Of a stretch of 64,000 bases of DNA, positions 11,000 through 19,699 are shown in pieces. The notes beneath the pieces are model-generated. The model did no database searches. It saw only the letters and a list, made by a program, of their open reading frames with translations, and was not told the origin of the DNA. The stretch is from Nicotiana tabacum (taxonomy: Eukaryota; Streptophyta; Magnoliopsida; Solanales; Solanaceae). The stretch spans positions 101,516,266-101,580,265 of the forward strand of contig NC_134102.1 in assembly GCF_000715075.1 (NCBI RefSeq). The letters are read 5' to 3'. Every line of letters starts with the position of its first letter. Positions within the stretch are counted from its first letter, which is position 1. The position numbers and the translations under genes are program-made.

Positions 11000-11490
11000 G
11001 CCCCAACACCATTTATGGATTTGATGAATCGGGTGTTCAAGCCTTATTTGAATTCTTTTGTGATTGTATTCATTGATGATATCTTGATTTACTCCAGCAG
11101 TCGGGAGAAGCATGAGAAGCCTCTTCGAAGTGTGCTTCACACTTTGAAGAATAATCAGTTATATGCAAATTTTCAAAATGTGAGTTTTGGTTAGACTCAG
11201 TTGCCTTTTTGGGACATGTTGTATCGACAGAAGGCATAAAGGTGGATCCTAAGAAGATAGAGGTTGTTCAGAATTGGCCTAGGCCTACTTCAGTTACAGA
11301 GATCCGGAGTTTTCTGGGTTTAGCAGGTTACTATCGTCGGTTCGTGGAAGGGTTTTCATCTATAGCAAGCCCATTGACTAGACTGACCCAGAAAGGTGCC
11401 CCATTCAGATGGTCAGACGACTGTGAGTTGAGCTTCTAGAAGCTCAAGACCGCTTTGACTACGGCACCAGTGTTGGTATTACCCAACCAG
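11000..11490 (+). pseudogene. Outer element RT, 3' half
   Basis: Resumes the RT broken at 1443: [17 protein letters not shown], then the active-site box [11 protein letters not shown] with both Asp residues intact, in contrast to the nested element. It continues to a stop after VSFG near 11194, then [20 protein letters not shown] and [20 protein letters not shown] in the thumb/connection. A TAG at 11437-11439 replaces a Gln codon (SFQKLKT in relatives). The gene is dead through these stops and the insertion. Confidence 0.92.
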
Positions 11491-11493
11491 TGT

Positions 11494-11531
11494 TGCGTCA
11501 CAATATATCGTATACGGTATATTGTGACGCA
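11494..11531. repeat. 38-bp near-perfect palindrome inside RNase H
   Basis: The right half (11513-11531) is native RNase H coding sequence (TVYCDA). The left half is its reverse complement with a single T/G mismatch and no spacer. Relatives at 32750 and 48110 have ordinary GSGSY codons at the left-half position. A 10-bp direct repeat, ACCAGTGTTG, lies at 11466-11475 and 11486-11495. The arrangement looks like a fold-back template-switch mutation. Confidence 0.85.
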
Positions 11532-12089
11532 TCTCACATTGGGCTTGGTGCAGTATTAATGCAAGATGGCAGGCTGATTGCATATGCATCGCGCCAGTTA
11601 AAAGTTCACGAAAAGAATTATCCTGTTCATGACTTAGAATTAGTGGACATTGTTCATGCGCTGAAGATTTGGAGGCATTACCTCTACGGTATCTCGTGTG
11701 AGGTATTTACCGATCATCGTAGCCTTCAGTATCTGTTCAAACAAAATGATCTTAATTTAAGGCAGAGAAGTTGGTTGGAGTTGTTGAAAGACTATGATAT
11801 CACCATTTTGTATCACCCCAAAAAAGCCAATATGGTGGCTGATGCTTTGAGTAGAAAGGCTGTGAGTATGGGCAGCCTTGCTTATATTCCGGTTGGTGAG
11901 AGACCGTTAGCTGCAGATGTTCAAACCTTGGCTAATCAGTTCATGAGGTTAGATGTTTCAGAACCTAGTCGGGTTCTAGTTTGCATAGTCGCTAGGTCAT
12001 CTTTATTTGAGCATATCCGAGAGCGAAAATATGATGATCCTCATTTACATGTCCTTAAGGACATGGTGCTACACGGCGATGCCAAATAG
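11513..12089 (+). pseudogene. Outer element RNase H and tether
   Basis: The open frame carries RNase H with [17 protein letters not shown] (catalytic Asp), [20 protein letters not shown] (catalytic Glu in DLEL), [11 protein letters not shown] (catalytic Asp) and [13 protein letters not shown], followed by VADALSRKA. This would degrade the RNA strand during reverse transcription. The N-terminal few residues are destroyed by the palindrome at 11494-11531. The frame ends at TAG 12087-12089, in the linker to integrase, after LHGDAK. Confidence 0.9.
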
Positions 12090-12095
12090 GTTGTT

Positions 12096-12897
12096 GTGGG
12101 GAAAGATGGAGTTCAGCGTCCGCCTTCACGGTGTTCCCGTGTCTATTATTTCAGATCGAGGTACACAGTTTACCTCACATTTTTGGAGGGTTGTACAGCG
12201 TGAGTTAGGCACGTGGGTGGAGTTGAGTACAACATTTCATCCACAGACATACGGACAGTCAGAGCGCACTATTCAGATATTGGAAGATATGCTTCGCGTT
12301 TGTGTTATAGACTTTGGAGGTTCTTGGGATCATTTCTTGCCACTTGCGGAGTTTGCTTATAATAATAGCTACCAGTCGAGCATTCAGATGGCTCCATATA
12401 AGGCATTATATGGAAGGCGATGCCGATCGCCAGTTGGTTGGTTTGAACCGGGAGAGGCTTGGTTGTTGGGTACCGATTTGGTACAGGATGTCTTGGATAA
12501 GGTCAAAGTTATTCAAGATCAACTTTGCACAGCGCAGTTTAGGCAAAAGAGTTATGCCGACCGTAAAGTTCATGATATTGCATTCATGGTTAGAGAAAGA
12601 ATATTACTCCGGGTTTCACCTATGAAAGGTGTAATGAGGTTCGTAAAGAAGGGCAAGTTGAGCCCTAGGTATATTGGACCCTTTGAAATTCTTGAAAGGG
12701 TGGGTGAAGTAGCCTATAGGCTTGCATTACCACCTAGTTTATCAGCAGTTCATCCGGTGTTCCATGTGTCTATGCTCTGGAAATATCATGGTGATCCGTC
12801 CCATGTGTTAGATTTCAATTCAGTCCAATTGGACAAAGATTTAACTTACGAGGAGGAGCCGGTGGCTATTCTAGCCGGCAGGTCCGACAATTGAGGT
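12096..12897 (+). pseudogene. Outer element integrase, N-terminally deleted
   Basis: After the tether reading VVGKDGVQR the sequence jumps to HGVPVSIISDRGTQFTSHFW. The whole HHCC zinc domain and the first catalytic Asp (VIVDRLTKS in relatives) are therefore missing, and the frame is shifted. What remains is the second Asp (ISDRG), the Glu region (HPQTYGQSERTIQILE; a relative has TDGQS), YNNSYQSSIQMAPYKALYGR, RSPVGWFEPGE and the KGKLSPRYIGPFEIL module with VFHVSMLWKY. The frame stops at 12892-12894. The result cannot integrate DNA. Confidence 0.92.
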
Positions 12898-13046
12898 CTA
12901 AGAGTTATCCTTCAGTTCGAGTGCACTGGAGAGGTCAGCCGGTAGAGGCATCTACTGGGAGCCCGAGTCGGACATGCGGAGTAAATATCCACATTCACCA
13001 GCTCAGGTACTTTTTCTAACTTCGTTCGAGGACGAATGCTTGTTTT

Positions 13047-13058
13047 AGAGGTGGAGAA
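13047..13058 (+). other. Polypurine tract, outer element
   Basis: AGAGGTGGAGAA directly precedes the 3' LTR at 13059, the expected site for plus-strand priming. The same tract precedes the LTR at 50084. Confidence 0.85.
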
Positions 13059-15046
13059 TGTGATGACCCAAAATGTTATCTTTAAATATAATAATTAATT
13101 TTGTATTCTAAGACCTAGAAAAACACTATTTGTCACTCCTCGACTTGCGTGCGAAGTCCGTAAATTTTTCCAGAATGTTTTTATGTGAAAAATGGATTAA
13201 AATGTGAAATAGAGCCTTAAAACTCAATTGAGTTGACTTTGGTCAACATTTTGAGCAAACGAACCCGGATCAGTATTTTGATAGTTCCGGTAGGTCTGTA
13301 TCATGATTTGGGACTTGGGCGTATGCCCGGAATTTAATTTGGAGGTCCCTGGCTCAAGTTATGGCCATTTAACGAAAACTAGTAATTTAAAGGCTAAAGA
13401 TTTCCAAGTTTGACCACGGAGTTGACTTTTTTATATCGGAGTCGGAATCTAGTTCCAAAATTTTTTATAGCTCCATTATTTCATTTATGACTTGTGTGCA
13501 AAATTTGAGATCAATCGGACTTGATTCGATAGGTTTCGGCATCGAATGTAGAAGTTGGAAATTTCATAAGATTAAAGTTTCAAGTGAGTTCGCACAAGAG
13601 CTAACTTCAAATGAGCATAACTCTCATGATACGAAGTTTTGTATGGTGTATTACCTATCAAATGAAAGATCGTTGAGTCTAGTTTCTAACACTTTAAACC
13701 GTTCATTATTTGGACATTCCTACAGGAAGTTATGACCAAGTTACCAAAGGCTGACAGAAGGCGATTTTGCGACCATTATGCAATCGCAAAATAGTTATGC
13801 GACCGCAAACTGGTCGCAAAATGGTCCATAATAGCCCAGTTCTGGGCACCGATTTGTGAGATCATTTGGCAACGCGCGCACCAATTGTGCGGTCCATTGT
13901 GTGACCGCATACCTGTTTTTAGAGGGGTAATTTTCCTATTTTCATAACCCAATCCCATTTTGATAAATAGGCTTTGGGGTTTATTTTTGGGCATTTATCT
14001 GATGATTTTAGAGAGAAGTGAGAGTGTTCTAGAGAGAGAAAGCAGATAAAGTGTCTTGTTCATCAAAATCTTGTCCAAGCCTTAAAAAAATTCCTCAAGT
14101 TCTTCATCAAAGAGGTAAGGTTCTAACCCTTAATCTTCAATTTCGAGTTTGGGTAATGATGGGTGATTAAAAGTATGATTCTTGGGGTAAGTGTTCCTTA
14201 TCCTATATTGATTATATTTCATGATTCCATACTCATTTAAATCATGAATCAGTGAATTTAGGGAAGAAAAATTAGATTTTTATAAAATCTTTCAAAAACG
14301 AGAATTTAAGATTTGCAGGTCCATTTGATATTGGAATTGGATAATTTTTGTATGGTTGAACTCATAGCGGAACGGGTGTTCGGATTTTGTGAGTTTTTTC
14401 GGGATTTGGGATGTGGGTCCCACTGTCGAATATTCAAATAAATTTAGGATTTTTATTCGGAAAATTATTAAATTTATATGGAATTAATTCCTATGATTCG
14501 TATTGAGTATATCGAATTGTTTGTGAATAGATTTGAAACTTTTGGAGATAAATTTAAAAGAAAAAGCTATGGTCGAGTAATTGATTGGAATTTGCAAAGC
14601 GAGGTAAGTGTCGTGATTAACCTTGACTTGAGGGAATAGAACCCTTAAATTATTTGTTATGTGAAATGCATGTGAACGATGTATAAGCGAGGTGGCGAGT
14701 GTCTATACGTCGTCAAATTGATTGTTTGCCTACTTACTTGAAAAATCATAAATTGTTTTAAATCATGAATTAATTATAATAATAATTGTTTCTCTCCTAT
14801 TCTTTGTCAAATATTAATCCTTGAATTCTTGCACTTGTGACGCCAATTCTGGAATGGTATTTAGACACCGTTGTTTTTATGGATTATTCACTATATTTCA
14901 GACCATACTTCCGCATTTGTTCCTTTGTTATTAATAAAATTTTAAATTATTTTAAAATGACTAATATTATTCTAACGTTGGCTTGCCTAGCAAGTGAAAT
15001 GTTAGGCGCTATCACGGTCCGAAGGTGGGAATTTTGGGTCGGGACA
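13059..15046 (+). repeat. 3' LTR of outer element
   Basis: 1988-bp LTR starting TGTGATGACCC and ending GGGTCGGGACA. It matches 53207-54481, the 5' LTR of the sister locus, which lacks about 660 bp of the middle. The part missing there includes the palindrome motifs at 13760-13910 and the TATA-like GATAAATAGG near 13965. Frames inside are not genes. Confidence 0.93.
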
Positions 15047-15051
15047 AACCA
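15047..15051. repeat. Target-site duplication AACCA, right end of outer element
   Basis: AACCA follows the 3' LTR and reconstitutes GGTGAAACCAAGAATG, the uninterrupted sequence seen at 33790 and 41330. The left partner is visible at the sister locus at 53202-53206. Confidence 0.88.
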
Positions 15052-15397
15052 AGAATGTCCCCTCCGATTCTAAGGCAAAAGTTCTTGTGTCTCACCCAGT
15101 ACAAGTGATTCTGACCTCTCAGAAAAGCTTGTCTCCATCAATGAAACACTCTCTGCTATCAAGAACTCCTTAACCTCTATGCAAAGCTAGATTGAAGATA
15201 TCCATGGAATGGCAAAGGAGACTAGGTCCGACGTGTCCAAGATTCGAGGGCAAGTTCTCAAGGTTGCAGAAAAAACAGTAAGGGCCTTCAAAGAAATGCT
15301 CGACAAAATTGATGGGATCTATGTCAAAGTGAATGCTAGCTTTGATCGCCTCAATGAGGCAATTTGCAACACCCTTACCTACTTTCTGCGTCGCTGA
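15052..15397 (+). pseudogene. Gag-like C-terminal fragment of target LTR element
   Basis: The fragment reads in two frames. Its second part, EKLVSINETLSAIKNS with a stop after MQS, then MAKETRSDVSKIRGQVLKVA and KTVRAFKEMLDKIDG, ends with TLTYFLRR and a TGA at 15395-15397. It is charged and heptad-like, so a coiled coil is likely. It is homologous to the ends of the gag-like genes in the 2.5-kb units. The front part was separated by the gypsy insertion, and its counterpart is at 53075-53206. Confidence 0.75.
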
Positions 15398-16170
15398 TGT
15401 TTGGTTGTTTAAGACAATTTTTTTTTTGCCTTGTTTTTGCGACTGATGTTTCTGTCATGGGATGTACTCTTAGGACAAATACTTTTTATTTCCCTGCTTT
15501 TATTTTGGTTTTGTTGATGACAAAGGGGGAGAAATAGTAAGCAAGCTTAAGGCTTGCGGTTCTATGTGTTTCCTGCTTCTGCTTCTGTTATGTACTCTGT
15601 TTTAAAACTTGTAGATACATCATACGGTGTACAATTGAGGGGGAGTCGACTACAAATGAGGGGAATGAGGCACAACATAATGTCCAACTGAGGGGGAGTC
15701 GACTAGACACATCTACCAAGAAACGCGGATTAAAATAGAGTTGACTACAACACACTCAAGGCGGCTGATCAATAGAGAAGTATTTTCATTGTTATTTTGT
15801 CATCATAAAAAAGGGGGAGATTGTTAGATCTCAGTAAATTTTAATAATGCAAAATAATCAATTACTCCCTATGTGCAGGAAAAGATTATGAACAATAAAA
15901 TGGAGGAAATGAATCCAACGAAAAAGGAAAGAGAAGCGGACAAATCAATCAAAAAAGATAGCAAGATCAATTAAAAGAGTTATTATAGGAAGGATCTAAA
16001 TCAAAGGAGATTACGGGCACGAAATCATCCGCTAAAGATTCTCCCACGTAATGACGTCAATCGAAGGCATCAATCAAGGGATTTGGCAACGGGAATACTC
16101 TCTCATTTAAGGAAGAAATCACTTAAGCTCGCGAGTCAAGACAAGTCAGCAGAAGAATCAATCTCAGCGT
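15398..16170 (+). repeat. 3' part and LTR start of target LTR element
   Basis: Homologous to the tails of the 2.5-kb units: two GAGGGGGAGTCGACTA words, then a polypurine tract AAAAAAGGGGGAGA ending at 15820. The LTR start TGTTAGATCTCAG is at 15822. The LTR is followed only to about 16167. There the sequence jumps from LTR (GAATCAATCTC) to a word from the internal region (GTGCTTTAAAATTC), so this copy is rearranged and truncated. Confidence 0.78.
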
Positions 16171-17096
16171 GCTTTAAAATTCTTGCGCTTAAGAAAAATC
16201 CTACTAGCATACTTTTAAATTCTAGCAGGGTTTTTTTACTCAAAACATCTATTGTCTGGGGTCAAAAAATCAATAATGACACAGAAATATCATATCTCTG
16301 TCATTCGCTTAGCACCAGGGACAATGGTTGGCCAAAACCTGGTCCACTAGACCGGCCCACTAAGGGAGCCCGACCAACTTGATTGCAGGGGTAGAGTTAG
16401 AAACCAAAATAGGGCCGGCTGAAATTCACAAATGTAACCACTGTTATAGGCAGAAACTCTCGTGTTTGGCAGTTCCATTGCCCACGTTTCATTAAAGTGA
16501 TCTTTTGGAGGTGAAGGAATTGGATTCCAGTTATTGTGATAGTGTTTTAATTAGAAGCAATAACTGTCTAAAAACTACAAAGGCTTAACAACACCATCCT
16601 TTTTTATGTTAACCTGTCACTGGTCATATAGTCTGAGTAGAGATATGCATACTATTGAATGACTTATAAAAGCACGGTTAATCAGAAATTCACTGTAAAA
16701 ACAATAAAAATGAAAAACGAAATTATTAGGCAGGTAAGGCTGTTTGTGCTCAGACAGATACTTGTTTTAAATGTTGCAGCCGTAAGAACTGTAACCTATG
16801 CATTTAATGTTCTTCTGTTTGAGGTTTTGCCCCAAAAAAGTCTTTTGAAATGCTATTAGCCAGTGTAGTTTGAGTTTATTTGTAATTTGTAAGAGTTTCA
16901 ACGTTGGAGCATTCTTCCAATGGCACAGGGATTATTTATTAATTAAACATAAAGACTTACATGACCAGTTAAAAGAACTCAATAAGCTGTTTTCTAAGGA
17001 AGCATATTCTACGAGCAAAGCAAAGATTTGGCCGTAACTATAAGAAAAGGCTTTCAGTTTTTTATGAAAGGAACTTTATCTGGTCTTGCTATTTTA
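16171..17096. other. Unassigned sequence upstream of U2 gene
   Basis: No coding, LTR or tandem structure is recognised. Short frames at 16083-16382 and 16659-16859 have no recognisable motifs. This stretch is not obviously repeated elsewhere in the window and may be older single-copy DNA that travelled with the U2 gene. Confidence 0.5.
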
Positions 17097-17107
17097 TTCC
17101 CACATCG
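17097..17107 (+). promoter_or_regulatory. Upstream sequence element (USE) of U2 snRNA gene
   Basis: TTCCCACATCG matches the plant snRNA USE consensus RTCCCACATCG at all but the first base. There are 32 bp between its end and the TATA box. That is the RNA polymerase II type spacing in plants; polymerase III snRNA genes have about one helical turn less. Confidence 0.92.
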
Positions 17108-17139
17108 AGGGTGAGAAAAGAAGAAGCAGAAGCATCAGG

Positions 17140-17147
17140 TATAAATT
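17140..17147 (+). promoter_or_regulatory. TATA box of U2 snRNA gene
   Basis: TATAAATT lies 32 bp before the predicted first U2 nucleotide and 32 bp after the USE. Both distances are those expected for a plant polymerase II snRNA promoter. Confidence 0.9.
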
Positions 17148-17171
17148 AAGCGACTCGAGAAGAAGAAAAGC

Positions 17172-17367
17172 ATACCTTTCTCGGCCTTTTGGCTAAGATC
17201 AAGTGTAGTATCTGTTCTTATCAGTTTAATATCTGATATGTGAGTCATCGACTCACACGATATTAACTCAATTTTTTAAAGGGGAGAGTCTACCACGGTA
17301 GCTTGCTATCGGGGCTTTCACGTGTCTCCTTGGCGTTGCACTATTGCCTTGGCCTGGCACACCCTGC
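17172..17367 (+). ncRNA. U2: U2 spliceosomal snRNA
   Basis: U2 snRNA base-pairs with the intron branch site in the spliceosome. The predicted RNA is 196 nt, the usual plant length, starting ATACCTTTCTCGGCCTTTTG. The branch-site recognition word GTAGTA is at 17205-17210 (nt 34-39). Stem IIa pairs GTGAGTC (17240-17246) with GACTCAC (17250-17256). The usual plant form, from memory, has GTGGGTC/GGCCCAC, so both arms changed together and pairing is kept. The Sm site AATTTTTTAA is at 17270-17279, one base off the common GAG form downstream. The loop IV core GCGTTGCACTATTG is present. USE, TATA and 3' box are all in place, which argues for a functional gene over a retro-pseudogene. No other copy is seen in the window. 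Confidence 0.95.
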
Positions 17368-17381
17368 CAATTCTAGTGCAA
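17368..17381 (+). terminator. snRNA 3' box
   Basis: CAATTCTAGTGCAA fits the plant polymerase II snRNA 3'-end signal CA(N)3-10AGTNNAA. It begins directly after the predicted U2 end, as expected. Confidence 0.88.
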
Positions 17382-18164
17382 TATTGTCTTTAAAATTACG
17401 GACAACGGGCTGTAATCTCAACAACATTTAATGAAAGTAAGAAAAAGTGATGAATTCTTTTAAGCCAACACTAGTGAATGTAGCTTCAACCAAAACAAGT
17501 ATCCTTTTTACATATAATTTTCATTTATTTTTACAAAAAAAAGTATTGGAAACGTTTTACATACCAAATGAATACTACACATTGAATTCATACGTAATGG
17601 AGTGAAAAGAAGAGGAAGAGGAACAATAATTAAGAAAAATATATAAAGGGGGAATGAATTTTCCACCATTTAATACTAGCATTACATATGTATCACTACT
17701 ATTAAATATTTTCAGTTTCAGTTCTCTAACCTTATATTCAAAACATAGATTACAAGAAGGAAGAACGAAGAGTAAGAAATTCCTTGGCTAAATATCGTTT
17801 TTAAATGTTGTTTGTGTCTAAAAGAATAATGAGTACAATTGTACGTTACTAATTAAATAAAGAGATACAGTTAATGAATTTTATTTGATATAAATAATTC
17901 AGGGAAAAGAAGGCCAAGTAATGAAAGAAGAAATAAATATATTTCCAGATTATGAGTTCGAGAGGTGCATAGAGTCTTCATTTTTGTCATCCCTGTAAAT
18001 GCTTACCCCTAAAGATTCACTACCGCATATCTTGAGATATAGAATTTGTCAACGGAGCGCGTTGGCCATATGAAAATCTAAGAAATAAATCTCTTACTAT
18101 TTTGCAGTGCCGGGCATAAAGCACTACATATTTCGACACGAATAAAAAATTTAGATCAATGACA
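17382..18164. other. Unassigned AT-rich sequence downstream of U2
   Basis: About 780 bp without coding potential, LTR signatures or tandem repeats. Nothing in it matches other parts of the window by eye. Confidence 0.5.
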
Positions 18165-18376
18165 ATGGTCGGGTTTTTTTAACAATATTTTATTTTTTGA
18201 ATTTAATTGACCGACCAAAGTTGGTCGATAATTTCCGATCAACTTTGGTCGGTATTCCTTTCCGACCCCTAAAATACCGTCCACACGTAAATTATCGCGT
18301 TTTGGTCGGTTATTGGCCATTACCGACCAACTTTGGTCGGTTCTTTTGGTCGCTTTTTACCAGATTTCTAGTAGTG
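18165..18376. mobile_element. CACTA-type DNA transposon end
   Basis: The right end, CCAGATTTCTAGTAGTG at 18360-18376, is the reverse complement of CACTACTAGAAATCTGG, a CACTA terminal inverted repeat. Inside it the subterminal motif ACCGACCAAAGTTGGTCGG is repeated in both orientations (18211-18227, 18236-18252, 18301-18312, 18321-18352), as in En/Spm-like elements. A candidate other end, CACTACATATTTCG near 18121, is a poor match and no 3-bp target duplication is convincing. It is either an end fragment or a degraded miniature element. Confidence 0.72.
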
Positions 18377-19039
18377 AAATTTCAAGTTGTTCATCATGTA
18401 TATAAGCATCTTATTAGAAGAATCACCCATATTATTATTTGCCACTTTATCAATCCAAGGATTGTGTTGGCTGTTTGATCGAGAAATATAATCTCAGGTT
18501 AAACTGTTAAATTTAATAATGAAGGGTTAAACCTAGTTAAGGATAATAACTTTAGATATTAAGCACAAGGATCCACGATGTGAGAGACACAATTTGCATA
18601 TGATTAATGACAATAAATATGCAATTTCCTTACCACTAGAACATCAAATGAGACATATCTAGCAATAAATGTTAATAAATGGCATTTATGTAAATAAGAA
18701 GAATGATTCACCCGATAATAAGTGAACAAAGAGAATATTCTCCTGACAACGGTGAATGACAGATAGATCTAAGATTTGTATGAACAATCCTTGGATATGA
18801 TGGAAACGTGGGGAATAATATGAACGAGAATCTTTATAAAAAGGTAGTGCCTTGTTCAAAGAGAGTCGTCTTCTCAAAAAGTGTTCTGATCAAATGAGAA
18901 TTACCCCTCACTCCCCTTATCTCCTTTTCTATTTATATGGGACATGTCACAGTCAACCCTAAAAAGACAAGTACAAAGAATATTCAATGAAATATTCTCT
19001 TAAATATCTTGTTACAAAAACTAGCCGTTAGTACTGTTC
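18377..19039. other. Unassigned AT-rich sequence
   Basis: No gene seen. A TATA-like word on the minus strand near 18930 and the general texture suggest an old LTR fragment in minus orientation, but no termini were found. Confidence 0.35.
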
Positions 19040-19690
19040 TCGATACTTGACCTCGACCATTATCGACTGCCTGGCCACGAGCTCCACTGTTTACTAGTCA
19101 ACCTCGGCCACATCATTTTTCGTAACACCACTTCATGCTAGATTCCCATGGGGCAAACTATGACCTATATAGTTAGTCCCTCTGCTTATTGAGGTCGACC
19201 CTGGACGACCTCGATGAGCGGACTCTGTTAGTTATGGTTGAGAAGTTTGGGCGAGCAGGTCGAGTAGTAGTGTTTTAGATGAGGTGGCATTGTGGCCTTC
19301 CGTGAGCCGCAACCTAGGGTCATGTCGATTCAGAGTGATGTCATATCATCATGCGTCATCATTACACATTTTCTCGATACCTCGCGTCGTTTCCCGTGCC
19401 TCTACCGTTTCGATTCCTGAGCTGTGTAATGACAGTTTGCTTTCTCGATATTGATGCTTGAATTATTATAAATAGGGATACATAATCCTTTGCCTTATTC
19501 TTCGCAATTTAAATATTGGGTCTCCATTCCTTCTTCTTCATTTTTCGTTCAGAATCCTTGCCCTCTTGATCTTACTGTCGTAGTTTGCTTTCACTTATTT
19601 TGGCGGCTTCTGCTACCCTTGACTCTTCTGTGTTTACACCTCCTTTATGCGTAAACAAAGATGGTTAACGTGTCTTCCAGTTCTGGGGGG
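19040..19690 (+). repeat. LTR-like fragment
   Basis: Non-coding sequence with recurrent GAGGTCGA/TCGACC words, a TATA-like TATAAATAGGG near 19460 and a pyrimidine-rich leader after it. This is the usual look of a gypsy-type LTR promoter half. It ends abruptly near 19690 against a different LTR. No TG/CA termini or target duplication were found. Confidence 0.45.
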
Positions 19691-19699
19691 TACCTGACC

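Larger units (their letters stand above)
1..15046 (+). mobile_element. Plus-strand Ty3/gypsy element, right part, interrupted
   Basis: Remnant of a plus-strand Ty3/gypsy LTR retrotransposon whose 5' LTR lies left of the window. The order is gag, decayed protease, RT, RNase H, integrase, polypurine tract and 3' LTR, which is the Ty3/gypsy order. It is split at 1443/10995 by a minus-strand element lying inside the RT gene. The right end is a LTR terminus followed by AACCA at 15047-15051. The same five bases precede the 5' LTR of the sister copy at 53202-53206, so the ends are well supported. Every reading frame is broken, so the element is dead. Confidence 0.93.

Noticed and set aside
16200..16240. 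Inverted repeat CCTACTAG / CTAGCAGG
   Set aside because: Only eight bases with one mismatch, within chance expectation for AT-rich DNA of this length.
16659..16859. Possible small host gene upstream of U2
   Set aside because: 66 codons, no motif, no splice or promoter context beyond the U2 USE. There is no support for coding.
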